A stretch of 64,000 nucleotides of DNA from Burkholderia sp. 9120 (GTDB lineage: Bacteria > Pseudomonadota > Gammaproteobacteria > Burkholderiales > Burkholderiaceae), in NCBI RefSeq assembly GCF_000745015.1, contig NZ_JQNA01000001.1, positions 930,001 through 994,000 of the forward strand, read 5' to 3'. The position numbers and the translations under genes are program-made. Positions 26,465-35,303 of this stretch are shown here, in pieces. Within the stretch, counting starts at the first letter, position 1. Every line of letters starts with the position of its first letter. The notes under the pieces were generated by a model. The model ran no database searches. It was given only the letters and a program-made list of their open reading frames with translations, and had not been told where the DNA came from.

Positions 26465-27076
26465 CTATCGGCTGCAAAGACCGCTAACTAGCAGTCCGAG
26501 CCCAAATTCAAAGGCCACATCGGGATCGATCGGATCGATCGCCGGGCCGGCATCTTCCACCTGAGCGGTCTTACCTTTGCCGACCTCTTTGCGTTGAGGT
26601 TCGGGCGACGCACTCCGAACGTCACGCGCCTGCTCCTCCAGCACGCAGCCCACGGTGAACTGGCCCGCGGCCAGCAACGCCATCTGCGCATCCGATTCGC
26701 TAAACCCCGCGTTCACCAGGTAGGCCACTTTCGGCAGGATCCGCGCGAGCTCCGCCTGGTTCGGTGTCGTGCCGGCGTGCAGCAGTGCGCCGTCGCGATG
26801 GGCGAGGAGCGCACGGCGAAAGCTGCGCGCGTTGTCGGCAAACCAGACCGGCCAATCCGCGATGTCCTCGGGCACGCCGATCGTGTGATGCCGCGCCAGC
26901 ACCAGGGAAGCCATCTCGCCGAGCAGCGCCGACTTGTCACGGAAGTGCCAGTAGAGCGTGGCCGACTCCACACCGAGTTTCTCGGCAAGACGTCTCGTCG
27001 ATAACCCGTCGAGGCCGACCAGGTCGAGGAGTTCAAGCGCCGCACTCGCCACTTCGTCACGTCGAATTTTTGCCAT
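26465..27076 (-). CDS. TetR family repressor with tetracycline-repressor-type C-terminal domain
   Basis: A 203-residue repressor. The TetR helix-turn-helix spans residues about 8-50 (LSTRRLAEKLGVESATLYWHF). The ligand-binding part (LLAHRDGALLHAGTTPNQ) matches the TetR_C class of classical Tn10-type TetR. The divergent FAD monooxygenase gene starts 65 bp away, and the gap carries two tet-operator-like palindromes. It very likely represses the monooxygenase and itself; the inducer may be an aromatic polyketide or other polycyclic compound. Confidence 0.92.
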   Translation of the reverse strand: MAKIRRDEVASAALELLDLVGLDGLSTRRLAEKLGVESATLYWHFRDKSALLGEMASLVLARHHTIGVPEDIADWPVWFADNARSFRRALLAHRDGALLHAGTTPNQAELARILPKVAYLVNAGFSESDAQMALLAAGQFTVGCVLEEQARDVRSASPEPQRKEVGKGKTAQVEDAGPAIDPIDPDVAFEFGLGLLVSGLCSR

Positions 27077-27078
27077 GC

Positions 27079-27118
27079 TTGACTCTCTATCAGTGATAGA
27101 TATACTTATCGATGATAG
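27079..27118 (+). promoter_or_regulatory. Monooxygenase promoter overlapped by two tet-operator-like sites
   Basis: TTGACT (27079-27084) and TATACT (27101-27106), 16 nt apart, form a near-consensus promoter. The spacer contains a perfect palindrome, TCTATCA-G-TGATAGA (27086-27100), whose core equals the classical tetO core. A second copy, TTATCGATGATAG (27106-27118), matches 10 of 13 positions and overlaps the -10 edge. A bound TetR dimer would block RNA polymerase directly. Confidence 0.85.
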
Positions 27119-27141
27119 ATTTTACCATCAAGGAGTCGCGC

Positions 27142-28713
27142 ATGACCGTTCTCCCTACCCGCACATCGGTGCTGATCGTCGGCGGCGGATTGGTCGGCCT
27201 GTCGGCCGGCCTGTTCCTGCAACGTCTGGGCGTTCCCTTCATCCTCATCGAGAAAAACGAGGGCGTTTCGCTGCTGCCGCGCGCCCGCGGCATCCATCTG
27301 CGAACCATGGAACTGTTTCGCCAGATTGGCGTTGAAGACGCGGTCAAGGCGGCGACGGTTGCGGCCTGGAAACAGGGCGGCTTCGGCGGTGCGCGACGCG
27401 GGCGCACGCTGATGGACGCGCAGTCGATCGTCGACGTCTCCACCATGCGCGTGAAGATGGCCGCGGCCGGCGCGTCACCGTCGAGTTTCGGCGCGTGCCC
27501 GCAGACGTTGATCGAACCGGTGCTGCGCCAGCACCTCGAAGCGCGAGGCGGCGACGTGCGCTTCGGCCATGAAGTCGTGTCGTTCGTCGAGTCGGGCGAT
27601 GCGGTGGTCGCCACCGTACGCGGCCGGGATGGGCAGGAGACGGTCATTGAGGCCGCCTGGTTGCTCGGCGCCGATGGCGGGCGCAGTTTCGTGCGCAGGC
27701 AGTTGGGCATCGGCATGATTGAGACGCCCGCCCCGCAGCATCTGCTCAATATCTTCTTCCGCGCCGATCTGGCCGCGGCCGTGGAAGGCCGCACATTCAG
27801 CCAGTGCGAGATCGCGAACGAGAAGGTGCGCGGTCTTTTTCTGGCGATGAACAACACGGACAGGTGGTCGTTCCATCTGGAATACGACCCATCCCAAGGG
27901 CCGCCGGCCGACAGCGAACTGCCCGACCTGGTGCGCGCCGCGATCGGTCTGGACGATGTCGACATCGAGATTCTTAGTCATGGCGCGTGGAGCACCGGCG
28001 TGTCCATTGCGCAGCGTTATCGATGGGGCCGCACTTTTCTGTGCGGCGACGCGGCGCACTTGATGCCGCCGTGGGGTGGCTTCAATGCGACCACCGGCAT
28101 TGCCGATGCGCACAATCTCGCGTGGAAGATCGCCGCTACATTGCGCGGTGACGCGGCACCGGCGCTGCTCGATAGCTATGAGACCGAGCGACGACCGCTC
28201 GCCGTGCGTAACGGCAGCCAGGCGCTGCTGCGCACGGACTTCGATGCGCGCTTTGGTATCGAAACGCAGACCAACCGGGAGGTGTTCCCTGCGCTGCTCG
28301 ATGCGGGTGCTTTGTTGTTGCGGCATCGCTATCGGTATGCAGACGACGCGTCTTCCGAAGATTCGTCAACGTTGGTTGAGCATCTGCAGGCGCAGACCGG
28401 GACGCGCTTTCCTCACGCCTGGATTCGGCACAACGGCCAACGGATCTCGACACTGGACCTCTTCGGCGACAGCTATGTCTTGCTGGCTGGACCGAACGCT
28501 TCGGTGCAGGCATCGAGCCGTGCAAGCCTCAACTCCGCTACGCCCGCAGTTTATGTCGCCGGCAAGGATTTTGAATTCGTCGATTCCGAAGACGACTGGC
28601 GCACATTGACGGCTCTGCCCGACGACGGCGCGGTGACGATACGGCCAGATGGTTTTGTTTTGTGCCGCTCGGCATGCCCGGTTCCGCCAACTCATGCGAT
28701 CAAGTCCAATTAG
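27142..28713 (+). CDS. FAD-dependent aromatic monooxygenase
   Basis: Class A flavoprotein hydroxylase of 523 residues. The ADP-binding GGGLVGLSAGLFLQRLG follows the N-terminus, and a C-terminal GDAAHLMPPWGGFNATTGIADA binds the flavin ribityl chain. A thioredoxin-like C-terminal domain begins at about residue 400. This layout resembles polyketide and phenol hydroxylases (RdmE/PgaE/MhpA type). AAGGAG precedes the ATG at 27142. It is repressed by the divergent TetR protein by inference from the operators. It may detoxify a polycyclic aromatic or antibiotic; substrate unknown. Confidence 0.9.
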   Translation: MTVLPTRTSVLIVGGGLVGLSAGLFLQRLGVPFILIEKNEGVSLLPRARGIHLRTMELFRQIGVEDAVKAATVAAWKQGGFGGARRGRTLMDAQSIVDVSTMRVKMAAAGASPSSFGACPQTLIEPVLRQHLEARGGDVRFGHEVVSFVESGDAVVATVRGRDGQETVIEAAWLLGADGGRSFVRRQLGIGMIETPAPQHLLNIFFRADLAAAVEGRTFSQCEIANEKVRGLFLAMNNTDRWSFHLEYDPSQGPPADSELPDLVRAAIGLDDVDIEILSHGAWSTGVSIAQRYRWGRTFLCGDAAHLMPPWGGFNATTGIADAHNLAWKIAATLRGDAAPALLDSYETERRPLAVRNGSQALLRTDFDARFGIETQTNREVFPALLDAGALLLRHRYRYADDASSEDSSTLVEHLQAQTGTRFPHAWIRHNGQRISTLDLFGDSYVLLAGPNASVQASSRASLNSATPAVYVAGKDFEFVDSEDDWRTLTALPDDGAVTIRPDGFVLCRSACPVPPTHAIKSN

Positions 28714-28940
28714 AGGCTTTATTCGCATCGTTTAATGCGTAATCAAAATAAAGGCTTAAATACTTTCTAAAGATTTCATAACCGCTGACGTTATTTGTCA
28801 GTAGAAAGGCAAACAATGGCGTCCGCGCCAATTCAAAAAATCTTCAGAGAGTCCATCCGGCTATTCGCTGGCTGGAATAGTTGACGGGAGGCCAAGCCTT
28901 TCGGCCGACCGTCGACCTTCATTCGCGTGAGAGACCTTGC

Positions 28941-29450
28941 ATGAAAAGCTTCTACCGAACCCTGTTGCTCGCCGGCAGCGCTGCACTGCTCGCGGCGGGT
29001 TGCGCGTCCGGGCCGCAATATAAAGACGTGGCGTCGTCGATCCCGACGCTCTCGCCTGACGACGGCCGCATCTACTTCTTCCGCTCGGATTCGTTTGCAG
29101 GCGCCATGCTGCAACCCGAGATCAAGCTCAACGACAAGGTGGTCGGCCATTCGAAGGCTGGCGGCTTCTTCTACGTCGACGAACCGGCGGGCAGCTATAC
29201 CGTCGCCACCTCGACCGAGGTGACAAAGACGATCACGTTCGAGCTGAAGGCCGGCGAGACGAAGTACGTGCGCACGGCAGTCAGCATGGGCGTGCTGGTG
29301 GGTCACATCACGCCGACGATCGACTATCCGGAGAACGCGCAGCTGGAAATCCAGACGCTGAAGTACATCGGCGATGCGGCTCCGGCCGTCGCGGCGGGTG
29401 CGCAGACGAGCGCGGCTACGGCTACGTCGACGTCTACTGGCAAGATGTAA
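28941..29450 (+). CDS. DUF2846 family lipoprotein
   Basis: The 169-residue precursor has a lipoprotein signal (LLAAGC, acylated Cys21). The DUF2846 core reads DDGRIYFFRSDSF, then KAGGFFYVDEPAGSY and an ELKAGETKYVRT segment. The tail is Ala/Thr-rich. It is anchored in the envelope; the role of the family is unknown. The start at 28941 gives a correct lipoprotein leader, unlike the longer frame from 28881. The upstream gap 28714-28940 is AT-rich and carries nothing I can name. Confidence 0.88.
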   Translation: MKSFYRTLLLAGSAALLAAGCASGPQYKDVASSIPTLSPDDGRIYFFRSDSFAGAMLQPEIKLNDKVVGHSKAGGFFYVDEPAGSYTVATSTEVTKTITFELKAGETKYVRTAVSMGVLVGHITPTIDYPENAQLEIQTLKYIGDAAPAVAAGAQTSAATATSTSTGKM

Positions 29451-29557
29451 TTGCGGTGGGGAGCGCGGGGGTGGGACGCCGCGCTCCTTGTTCTGCGATT
29501 GAACGAGGCGAAAATTCAACACGCCGACACGCTGCGGCGACTCAGGGTTGTCCTGAA

Positions 29558-30076
29558 ATGGGAATCCTCTTGAGAACAATCGTAAGGCGCTTTCTGTTAG
29601 CGCTGATCGTCCTGATGGCTTGCGTTCGCAGTGGAATTGCGCTGGCAGGAACCGCATCGGACCCGCCCTTTTCACCTGATCCAAAAATCCAGAAAACTGC
29701 GGAAGCCTACTCACTAGACGCCGTCGACTTCTCCGCCAAACAGTTTGGAATAAAACTCGACTGGTCGGACGCGAGTATTGCCAATGTCGAAAAGGCCTTG
29801 GCGCAAATGAGTTCATCCTACGTCAACACCAGTCCCAGGCCGACGGACGAGCAAGTCATGTCATTTGCGAAAGGCTACGGAAGTTACGTCGGAGAGGTGT
29901 ATCGCCGCAATCACGGCGGCGAATGGGGTATGGTCACCGTGGGTGGAAGCCGGTTCCCGGGTCTGCGAACGGCCTCAGGTTCCAGCTTCTGACCATGGGA
30001 ACGAGTATTCAATCGGATCACGAAGGGGACGGAGGATAACGTCGCGGACTACTACGCGGTGCTGTTGAAAAGGTAG
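29558..30076 (+). pseudogene. Exported protein gene with in-frame TGA near its 3' end
   Basis: The ORF from 29558 encodes 144 residues, with a signal-like hydrophobic stretch (residues 10-30) and then a soluble domain including SFAKGYGSYVGEVYRRNHGG. It stops at TGA 29990-29992. The same frame continues for 27 coherent codons (PWERVFNRITKG... YYAVLLKR) to a TAG at 30074. The tail reads like the natural end of the protein. A TGG-to-TGA change would give FWPWERV. It is either a recently inactivated gene or a protein tolerant of loss of its tail. Function unknown. Confidence 0.65.
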
Positions 30077-30379
30077 CGGGCGGTACTTCCAGTCAAGTTG
30101 GTTTTGAAGGTGCCAACGATTCAGGTCAGATGTCGAAGGAACGGAATTGGCCGACTTGAGACACATTGGGAGAGGCTGAATTCGACCCGTTACGGTCAGA
30201 CAGCTTGCTCCAAACCGGTCAGTCATCCAGATTCAGGTTTTGCAAACTGGCGTGCCGACAAGCGGCCGTTCGCGACCTCACCCAATCGGCCAGTCTCGGA
30301 CGTTCACGAAGGCCTGCTTTCGAGCAGGTCGCTAGGTTGCGTACTGATACGCGCCAACGCGTGAATCGGTTTGACCATT
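30077..30379. other. Gap without recognisable gene
   Basis: About 300 bp between the interrupted exported-protein gene and the next minus-strand gene. Only short frames on both strands are present, with no ribosome sites or motifs that I can support. Confidence 0.5.
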
Positions 30380-30841
30380 TCAGTGCCCGCTTTCCGGCTT
30401 CCGCAGCGGGTGCTCTATCAGAATCTCGCGGCACTGCGCGATGATTGCCGGTAAGAACGTCTGGTCAAACGATTCAGTGAACTCATGCTTCTCTAACATG
30501 TGGTTCGGCGTGATGTGAATCCGCACATCAACGTGCCCGCTTGTCTTGGCTGTCAAGGTAACGCCGAGGTTTGGCTCCATGCAATCAAGCTTCGCAATGC
30601 CCGATAGGGACTCGTAGAGACGCTCGCATTCCTCGAGGAGTTGCACCAACTCACCTAGGTGCACAATGGGGCCGACCGTCGAAACGGTGGAACTTGCGGA
30701 GCCGCATAGCGCGGTTACTTGCAGCCAGTTTCCATCCCAATAATCTTGGGCCAACGGGAATTGGCGACCATGGACCCAGAGTTTCAATCTCCCAATCTGC
30801 AGGCTGGGTTCAGCCAAAATCACATGAGGTTGCTCGGACAT
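30380..30841 (-). CDS. WapI/DUF6228-like immunity-type protein
   Basis: The 153-residue cytoplasmic protein has the layout LWVHGRQFPLAQDYWDGNWL, then an ELVQLLEECERLYESLSG helix, a conserved EPNLGV and a C-terminal FDQTFLPAI. This arrangement resembles small immunity proteins of the WapI family that protect against contact-dependent toxins. No toxin gene lies next to it, so it may be an orphan immunity gene in a decayed region. Recognition is by pattern only. Confidence 0.6.
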   Translation of the reverse strand: MSEQPHVILAEPSLQIGRLKLWVHGRQFPLAQDYWDGNWLQVTALCGSASSTVSTVGPIVHLGELVQLLEECERLYESLSGIAKLDCMEPNLGVTLTAKTSGHVDVRIHITPNHMLEKHEFTESFDQTFLPAIIAQCREILIEHPLRKPESGH

Positions 30842-31246
30842 TTAATCGGATTCGGTTGTTGCGGACGCACATGGTGCCTGTGCAAAGTATATAGGCTCGC
30901 CGTAGCTGCTCGCCAACGTCCGGTTTCCAGCAGCCAATCAACGCTCTCAAGTGGCAGCAACGGGTCGGGTTGCGTCAGCCCGCTCTTAAAATTCACCGCC
31001 GGAAAGCGGCCAGTGGGATTCCGCTTCCCGGAAGCGGCCAGTCGGCAGTGCGTACTCCCGACCCGGAGCAGCCACACAGATTGTTCGAAAGCAGACATTC
31101 TTTGTTGCGAACCCGTGCCACTGTCTTGAAACACAACCTGGTTCGGTTCAGTAGCAGCGGCGCGTCAGGCAGCGCACGGGCGGGCGAAAACCGACTGATG
31201 AACGTCGACGAATGATAGGTGCAACCGCTTGGTGACGATACGAACA
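30842..31246. other. Gene-poor stretch
   Basis: About 400 bp of mixed composition with only short frames. It contains tracts such as AAGCGGCCAGT repeated twice in 31008-31043, resembling degraded intergenic DNA often seen in this genus. No functional element is supported. Confidence 0.45.
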
Positions 31247-31720
31247 ATGACGAACCTGCCGTCTGAACGATATCTGGATTTGCGTATGAGGCATGCCGCA
31301 TGTCCCGCCATTTCTTTACTGGTGAGCGCAGCGATATCGATATGGATGGCACATCGCAGCGAACTATTTTTCTTGCATAACTTTCTAATTTATTGGCTGC
31401 CCCAGGCGTTTGCGATCGGTGTCTTCGTTTCGCAGAGGGGCCAATCGGCCGTGACGAGCGGAGCATCAATAGCTCTCGCATGTCTTCTAGCGCTATGTGC
31501 GTTACGGTTTTATCACGCAGACGACTGGCTGCTCTATCTATGTGCCGTCGGCGGAGCGATGATCAGCGTGTTAATCGTGGGTCGCCTCAGTTCCGTTCAA
31601 TTGGCCGGTTCCATCTGGGGTTTCATCCTCGGATTTTCGACAGTGGTCTTGGCCTCCATGGTACTTGCACTGATCATTTTCGGACAGATTATGCTGGGCA
31701 CCATGTATGCAAGTCGTTAG
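31247..31720 (+). CDS. Small integral membrane protein, function unknown
   Basis: The 157-residue protein has four hydrophobic segments spread along its length (AISLLVSAAISIWMA, FLIYWLPQAFAIGVF, ALACLLALCAL and a C-terminal VVLASMVLALIIFGQIM). It has no recognised domain. The start is uncertain among ATGs at 31229, 31247 and 31286. Neighbours give no clue. Confidence 0.55.
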   Translation: MTNLPSERYLDLRMRHAACPAISLLVSAAISIWMAHRSELFFLHNFLIYWLPQAFAIGVFVSQRGQSAVTSGASIALACLLALCALRFYHADDWLLYLCAVGGAMISVLIVGRLSSVQLAGSIWGFILGFSTVVLASMVLALIIFGQIMLGTMYASR

Positions 31721-31814
31721 ATTGTCTTCAGTCCGATACGCCAACCGCGCGCTTGTCACCAATTCCTGAATATCGATCGAATGACGCTTCCTGGCCGCTT
31801 ATTACCTTCTGCAT

Positions 31815-32363
31815 TCAGAGCGGGCTTCCGTCTTCCGACTCCCTTACGACATAAAAGTGATTACCCATCGGCCGAACAGATTTTTCGGGAACCTTGGGTG
31901 CCAGCAACTCCGCATCCGTTGGATCGTAGTTCAATGTGTACGCAACGCCGGGCGAAAATGGGGCCGCGTTCAATCCCCAGCTCCAACTGTGGAAGGCCTT
32001 ACCGCCATTGGACGAAAAGTGCAGTTCGATCTCGTGCGGATACTTGACCAAAAGAAAATGAATACGCTCGGAGTCTATGCCGACAAACGGCAGACCCAAT
32101 ACCAAACCGACTGCCAGTAAAGGCGCTAGAAATGCCGAGGCCGCACTGCGCCAACGCCGCCGAACTGCGTTCTCCATACTCCCAAAAACCCAGACAACAA
32201 AGAGCGGCGGGAAGAGAAGAATCGTCGTAAGTAGTATCGCGATCACGCCTTTGTCAAACTCCCAAAGTCCGAAACAAACGATGAGGAAACCAATCCATCG
32301 CGCGAAATGGCGAGCGGAAAATCTGTCTACGGCTGTGGATGACGAAGCAGCGTTCGATTGCAT
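31815..32363 (-). CDS. Membrane protein of unknown function
   Basis: The 182-residue protein has three hydrophobic segments in the first 100 residues (WIGFLIVCFGLWEF, AILLTTILLFPPLFVVWVFG, FLAPLLAVGLVLGLPFVG). A soluble C-terminal region of about 80 residues follows, rich in aromatic residues. I do not recognise the family. It probably lies in the inner membrane with the C-terminal domain on one face. Confidence 0.6.
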   Translation of the reverse strand: MQSNAASSSTAVDRFSARHFARWIGFLIVCFGLWEFDKGVIAILLTTILLFPPLFVVWVFGSMENAVRRRWRSAASAFLAPLLAVGLVLGLPFVGIDSERIHFLLVKYPHEIELHFSSNGGKAFHSWSWGLNAAPFSPGVAYTLNYDPTDAELLAPKVPEKSVRPMGNHFYVVRESEDGSPL

Positions 32364-32839
32364 TGATCTATGGGTGCTACATGCGGGAAAGGCGGGACCG
32401 TATGAGTCAACGTTGCTCAGCGGCGGACCGGGCCAACCGAGCGATTGTCTACAATGTAGACGTCGTTGTCGAGCGGCCGCTTGTGTTTAGGGTTGTAGGA
32501 CGCCTGCCCTGGTCCGTACGCACGTGAACTCGCCCAGACGCCAGCGGGCAGGCGTCCTGCAAGCCCCAAGGGAGGAAACCGCGGAGTGTTCCGACGTGGT
32601 CTGAACATTTCACCGCTATGGCGATTTGTTTGGGCGCACTGAGGACATGGTGGATATAAAGGCGGGTAAATCTGAGGCTGGACAGGCACGATCGCGGCAG
32701 CGGCACAGCGGCGGGCTGCCATCGCGCCGACTCGGCCAGCGCCAGACTGCCTGTCTGGAAAGATAGGCGCAGGCGTCTGCTATCGGCTCTCGTTGCCGAA
32801 GAGCCGACAGTCGGATTGTGCATCCTGACACGATGGTGT
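32364..32839. other. Gap containing a long hairpin beside the IS91-type genes
   Basis: No gene is supported. A perfect 13-bp inverted repeat, AGGACGCCTGCCC (32497-32509) with GGGCAGGCGTCCT (32546-32558), spans a 36-nt loop. It lies about 280 bp beyond the transposase stop and is a candidate terminus of the IS91-type element. Confidence 0.5.
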
Positions 32840-34027
32840 TCATGCGTGGGCTCGCTCGACAGGCGGTGCCCGGATAGGTCTGCTGCGTTGGAGTATGTCG
32901 ATGATGATCATTGGCGAACCGCAGTGCCGGCAAACGAAGGTTGGCGGCACTGCTACGGTGGATACGACGTTGGCACTGAGGCCGATACTGGCAGGCACTA
33001 CGTCCAGCAACTCGCGTATCGTCGCGAGATTCTCGCGCCGCGATGGGTTCGCGATCAGACCGTAGTGGCGGATGCGGTGGAAGCCGCCAGGCAGCACGTG
33101 CAACAGGAACCGGCGCACGAACTCATCCGTTTCGAGTGTCATGGTCTTGTTGCGTGTGCGTCCGTCCACGCGGTAGTCCTTCCAGCGGAAGGTCACGCCG
33201 TGTTCGTCGAGCGCGACCAGGCGTTGGTTAGAGATCGCGACCCGATGCGTGTAACGCGACAGATAGGCGAGCACCGCCTTGGGTCCCGCAAACGGGCGTT
33301 TGGCATAGACCACCCACTCGCATGCGCGCATTGGCGCAAGCCACCCGGCAAAGGCTGCCATATCGTTGAGCCCGGCGTATTCGCCGAAGAAGCGCAACTG
33401 GCCGCGGCGATAGATCGCTTCCAGCTCTTCGAGGAATCGTCGCCGGAACAGGCGCGAGAGCACGCGCACGGGAAGGAAGAAACCTGGCTTGCACGCTACC
33501 CACCGGCTTCGATCCGGCGACAGCCCACCACCGGGAACGATGCCATGCACATGGGGATGATGCGTGAGCGCCGAGCCCCAGGTATGCAGCACGAGAGTGG
33601 CACCGATCTGTGCCCCGAGATGCTTCGGATCGGCGGCGATGGTGCGCAATGTCTCGGCCGCGATATCGAACAGCAGCCCGTAGATGACAGCCTTGTTGTA
33701 GTACGCAATCGCGCTGATCGCCGCCGGCAGTGTAAAGACCACGTGGTAGTACTCGACGGGCAGAAGATCGGCCTCACGCGCTTCGAGCCACCGGCGCGCC
33801 GCGGTAGCCTGGCACCTTGGGCAATGTCTATTGCGGCAGGAGTTGTAAGCGACCTCGATCTGTTCGCAACCGGAACAGCGCAACACGTGTCCACCCAGCG
33901 CCGCGCTGCGGCACTGTTCGATCGCTGACATCACCTTCAGTTGCCCGAGGTTCAGATTGGCGGATTGACGCCACACTGGACCAAGAGAGCGAAAGACGTC
34001 GGCCACCTCCAGCGCGCAATGCGCCAC
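32840..34027 (-). CDS. IS91 family transposase
   Basis: Rolling-circle-type transposase of 395 residues. The N-terminal zinc-binding region has CSGCEQIEVAYNSCRNRHCPRCQ. HHPHVHGIVPGGGLS holds the HUH metal-binding histidines, and AYLSRYTHRVAISNQRL belongs to the tyrosine region. A C-terminal FVCRHCG zinc knuckle follows. It starts 9 bp after the recombinase stop, indicating one transcript. Confidence 0.93.
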   Translation of the reverse strand: MAHCALEVADVFRSLGPVWRQSANLNLGQLKVMSAIEQCRSAALGGHVLRCSGCEQIEVAYNSCRNRHCPRCQATAARRWLEAREADLLPVEYYHVVFTLPAAISAIAYYNKAVIYGLLFDIAAETLRTIAADPKHLGAQIGATLVLHTWGSALTHHPHVHGIVPGGGLSPDRSRWVACKPGFFLPVRVLSRLFRRRFLEELEAIYRRGQLRFFGEYAGLNDMAAFAGWLAPMRACEWVVYAKRPFAGPKAVLAYLSRYTHRVAISNQRLVALDEHGVTFRWKDYRVDGRTRNKTMTLETDEFVRRFLLHVLPGGFHRIRHYGLIANPSRRENLATIRELLDVVPASIGLSANVVSTVAVPPTFVCRHCGSPMIIIDILQRSRPIRAPPVERAHA

Positions 34028-34036
34028 GATGGTGAC

Positions 34037-34912
34037 CTACGCAGGATCCAGACCATCAAGGGGGCTGACCACCTCACGCAGAATATCGGTGGCGACCTGG
34101 GCATAAAGCGCTGTGGTCTCCAGCTTCTTGTGCCCGAGCATGACCTGGATCACGCGGATATCGACCTTCTGTTCCAGTAGATGGGTGGCAAAGCTATGGC
34201 GCAAGGTGTGCATGGACACGCGCTTGTCGATTCCCGCGGCCTCGGCGGCCGCATGGACCACCCGGTTGAGTTGGCGGGTGCTGAGCGATTCAATCGGGTT
34301 AAGCCCAGGAAAGAGCCAGCCACCGTCAAGCATCCGGCCCTGGGCCCGGGCCACTCGCCACCAGACCCGCAGACGCTCGAGCAGCACCGGGGACAGCATC
34401 GCGTAGCGGTCCTTCTGCCCTTTACCCTGCTCAACGCGCAGCGTCATGCGCTGGCTGTCGATGTCTCCGACCTTCAGGGCCACCACCTCGCTGGCCCGTA
34501 GTCCTGTGCCGTAGGCTACTGCGAGCGCTGTCTGATGCTTGAGGTTACTGGCCGCCGCGATCAGTCGACCCACTTCGTCGCGGCTGAGTATGACGGGCAA
34601 GGTACGCGGAAGATAAACCGGACGCATCTTCGCCATCAACTCCCCTTGACCGAGCGTGGTGGTGAAGAAGAACTTCAATCCGGTGATCGCCGCGTTCAGG
34701 GAAATCGGCGACACACCGCGGTCAACCAGATGCAGCTGATAGCGCCGCAAGTCCTCGACGGTGGCGGTGTCAGGCGAACGTCCGAGAAAGACAGTGAACT
34801 CTCGCACCACACGAAGATAGTTGGCTTGCGTGGTTGGCGCGAGGCGGCGCATGCGCATGTCGTCCATCATGCGCTGGCGTAGCGGACTGATGTCCTGGCT
34901 GTGGGTAGTCAT
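34037..34912 (-). CDS. Tyrosine recombinase of the IS91-type element
   Basis: Site-specific recombinase of 291 residues with an N-terminal SAM-like DNA-binding domain (TTQANYLRVVREFTVFLG). The catalytic domain has GTGLRASEVVAL, HTLRHSFATHLLE and VMLGHKKLETTALYAQV, which carry the Arg, His-x-x-Arg, His and Tyr residues. The start at 34912 follows AGGAG; 13 upstream codons (from 34951) are discounted. Such recombinases often accompany IS91-type transposases; their exact role is unclear. Confidence 0.92.
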   Translation of the reverse strand: MTTHSQDISPLRQRMMDDMRMRRLAPTTQANYLRVVREFTVFLGRSPDTATVEDLRRYQLHLVDRGVSPISLNAAITGLKFFFTTTLGQGELMAKMRPVYLPRTLPVILSRDEVGRLIAAASNLKHQTALAVAYGTGLRASEVVALKVGDIDSQRMTLRVEQGKGQKDRYAMLSPVLLERLRVWWRVARAQGRMLDGGWLFPGLNPIESLSTRQLNRVVHAAAEAAGIDKRVSMHTLRHSFATHLLEQKVDIRVIQVMLGHKKLETTALYAQVATDILREVVSPLDGLDPA

Positions 34913-34959
34913 GGCTCGGCTCCTGTCGAGTGACGAGGCGGATCGCCTCATCCCTCAAC

Positions 34960-34984
34960 ATAGGAAACCGGGCGGGTTTCCTAT
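34960..34984. repeat. Perfect terminal hairpin of the IS91-type element
   Basis: ATAGGAAACC (34960-34969) pairs perfectly with GGTTTCCTAT (34975-34984) around five bases. It lies upstream of the recombinase gene and a few bases before GAAC. A second small hairpin, GAGGCG-gat-CGCCTC, lies just to its left. This is the expected kind of structure for an IS91 end. Confidence 0.6.
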
Positions 34985-35303
34985 GAAGAACCACCACGTT
35001 GAAACGGAGTGCATACCGCGCGAGCGGTTTAGTCCTGTGGCCGAACCAAGACGGCTGGTGAGTGCCTCAATTCGACCCAAAGCGGTCCGCCACAGCTTGA
35101 TGGACCGATTGGCTGCTATCAAGTGTTGAGCGGCTATCCGGCGCTCCCGACACCCAAGGCCAGGCAGTTAACTGCCGTACAGGCAGGGCGACGAGAGCCG
35201 GAGGAGAAGAAGCCGAAGACTTGGTGAACGTCCGCCTCTGGGCTAGCATCACAGGTGCTGCAGTTTCGTTGCTGGATATGCTAGACAGATAAGGGGGATA
35301 CAT
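34985..35303. other. Gap without recognisable gene
   Basis: About 320 bp beyond the IS91-type element with only short unsupported frames. The last 15 bases carry an AAGGGGG ribosome site for the next gene. Confidence 0.45.

Larger units (their letters stand above)
32497..34987 (-). mobile_element. IS91-type element with tyrosine recombinase (approximate limits)
   Basis: The element contains an IS91-family transposase gene and a tyrosine recombinase gene in one operon, framed by two hairpins (32497-32558 and 34960-34984). Just outside the right hairpin is GAAC (34988-34991), the tetranucleotide that IS91-family elements commonly target. The limits are inferred from these signals, not from a second copy. 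Confidence 0.55.

Noticed and set aside
32816..33928. 370-codon plus-strand frame opposite the IS91-type transposase
   Set aside because: Antisense to a well-conserved transposase with zinc and HUH motifs; no own motif.
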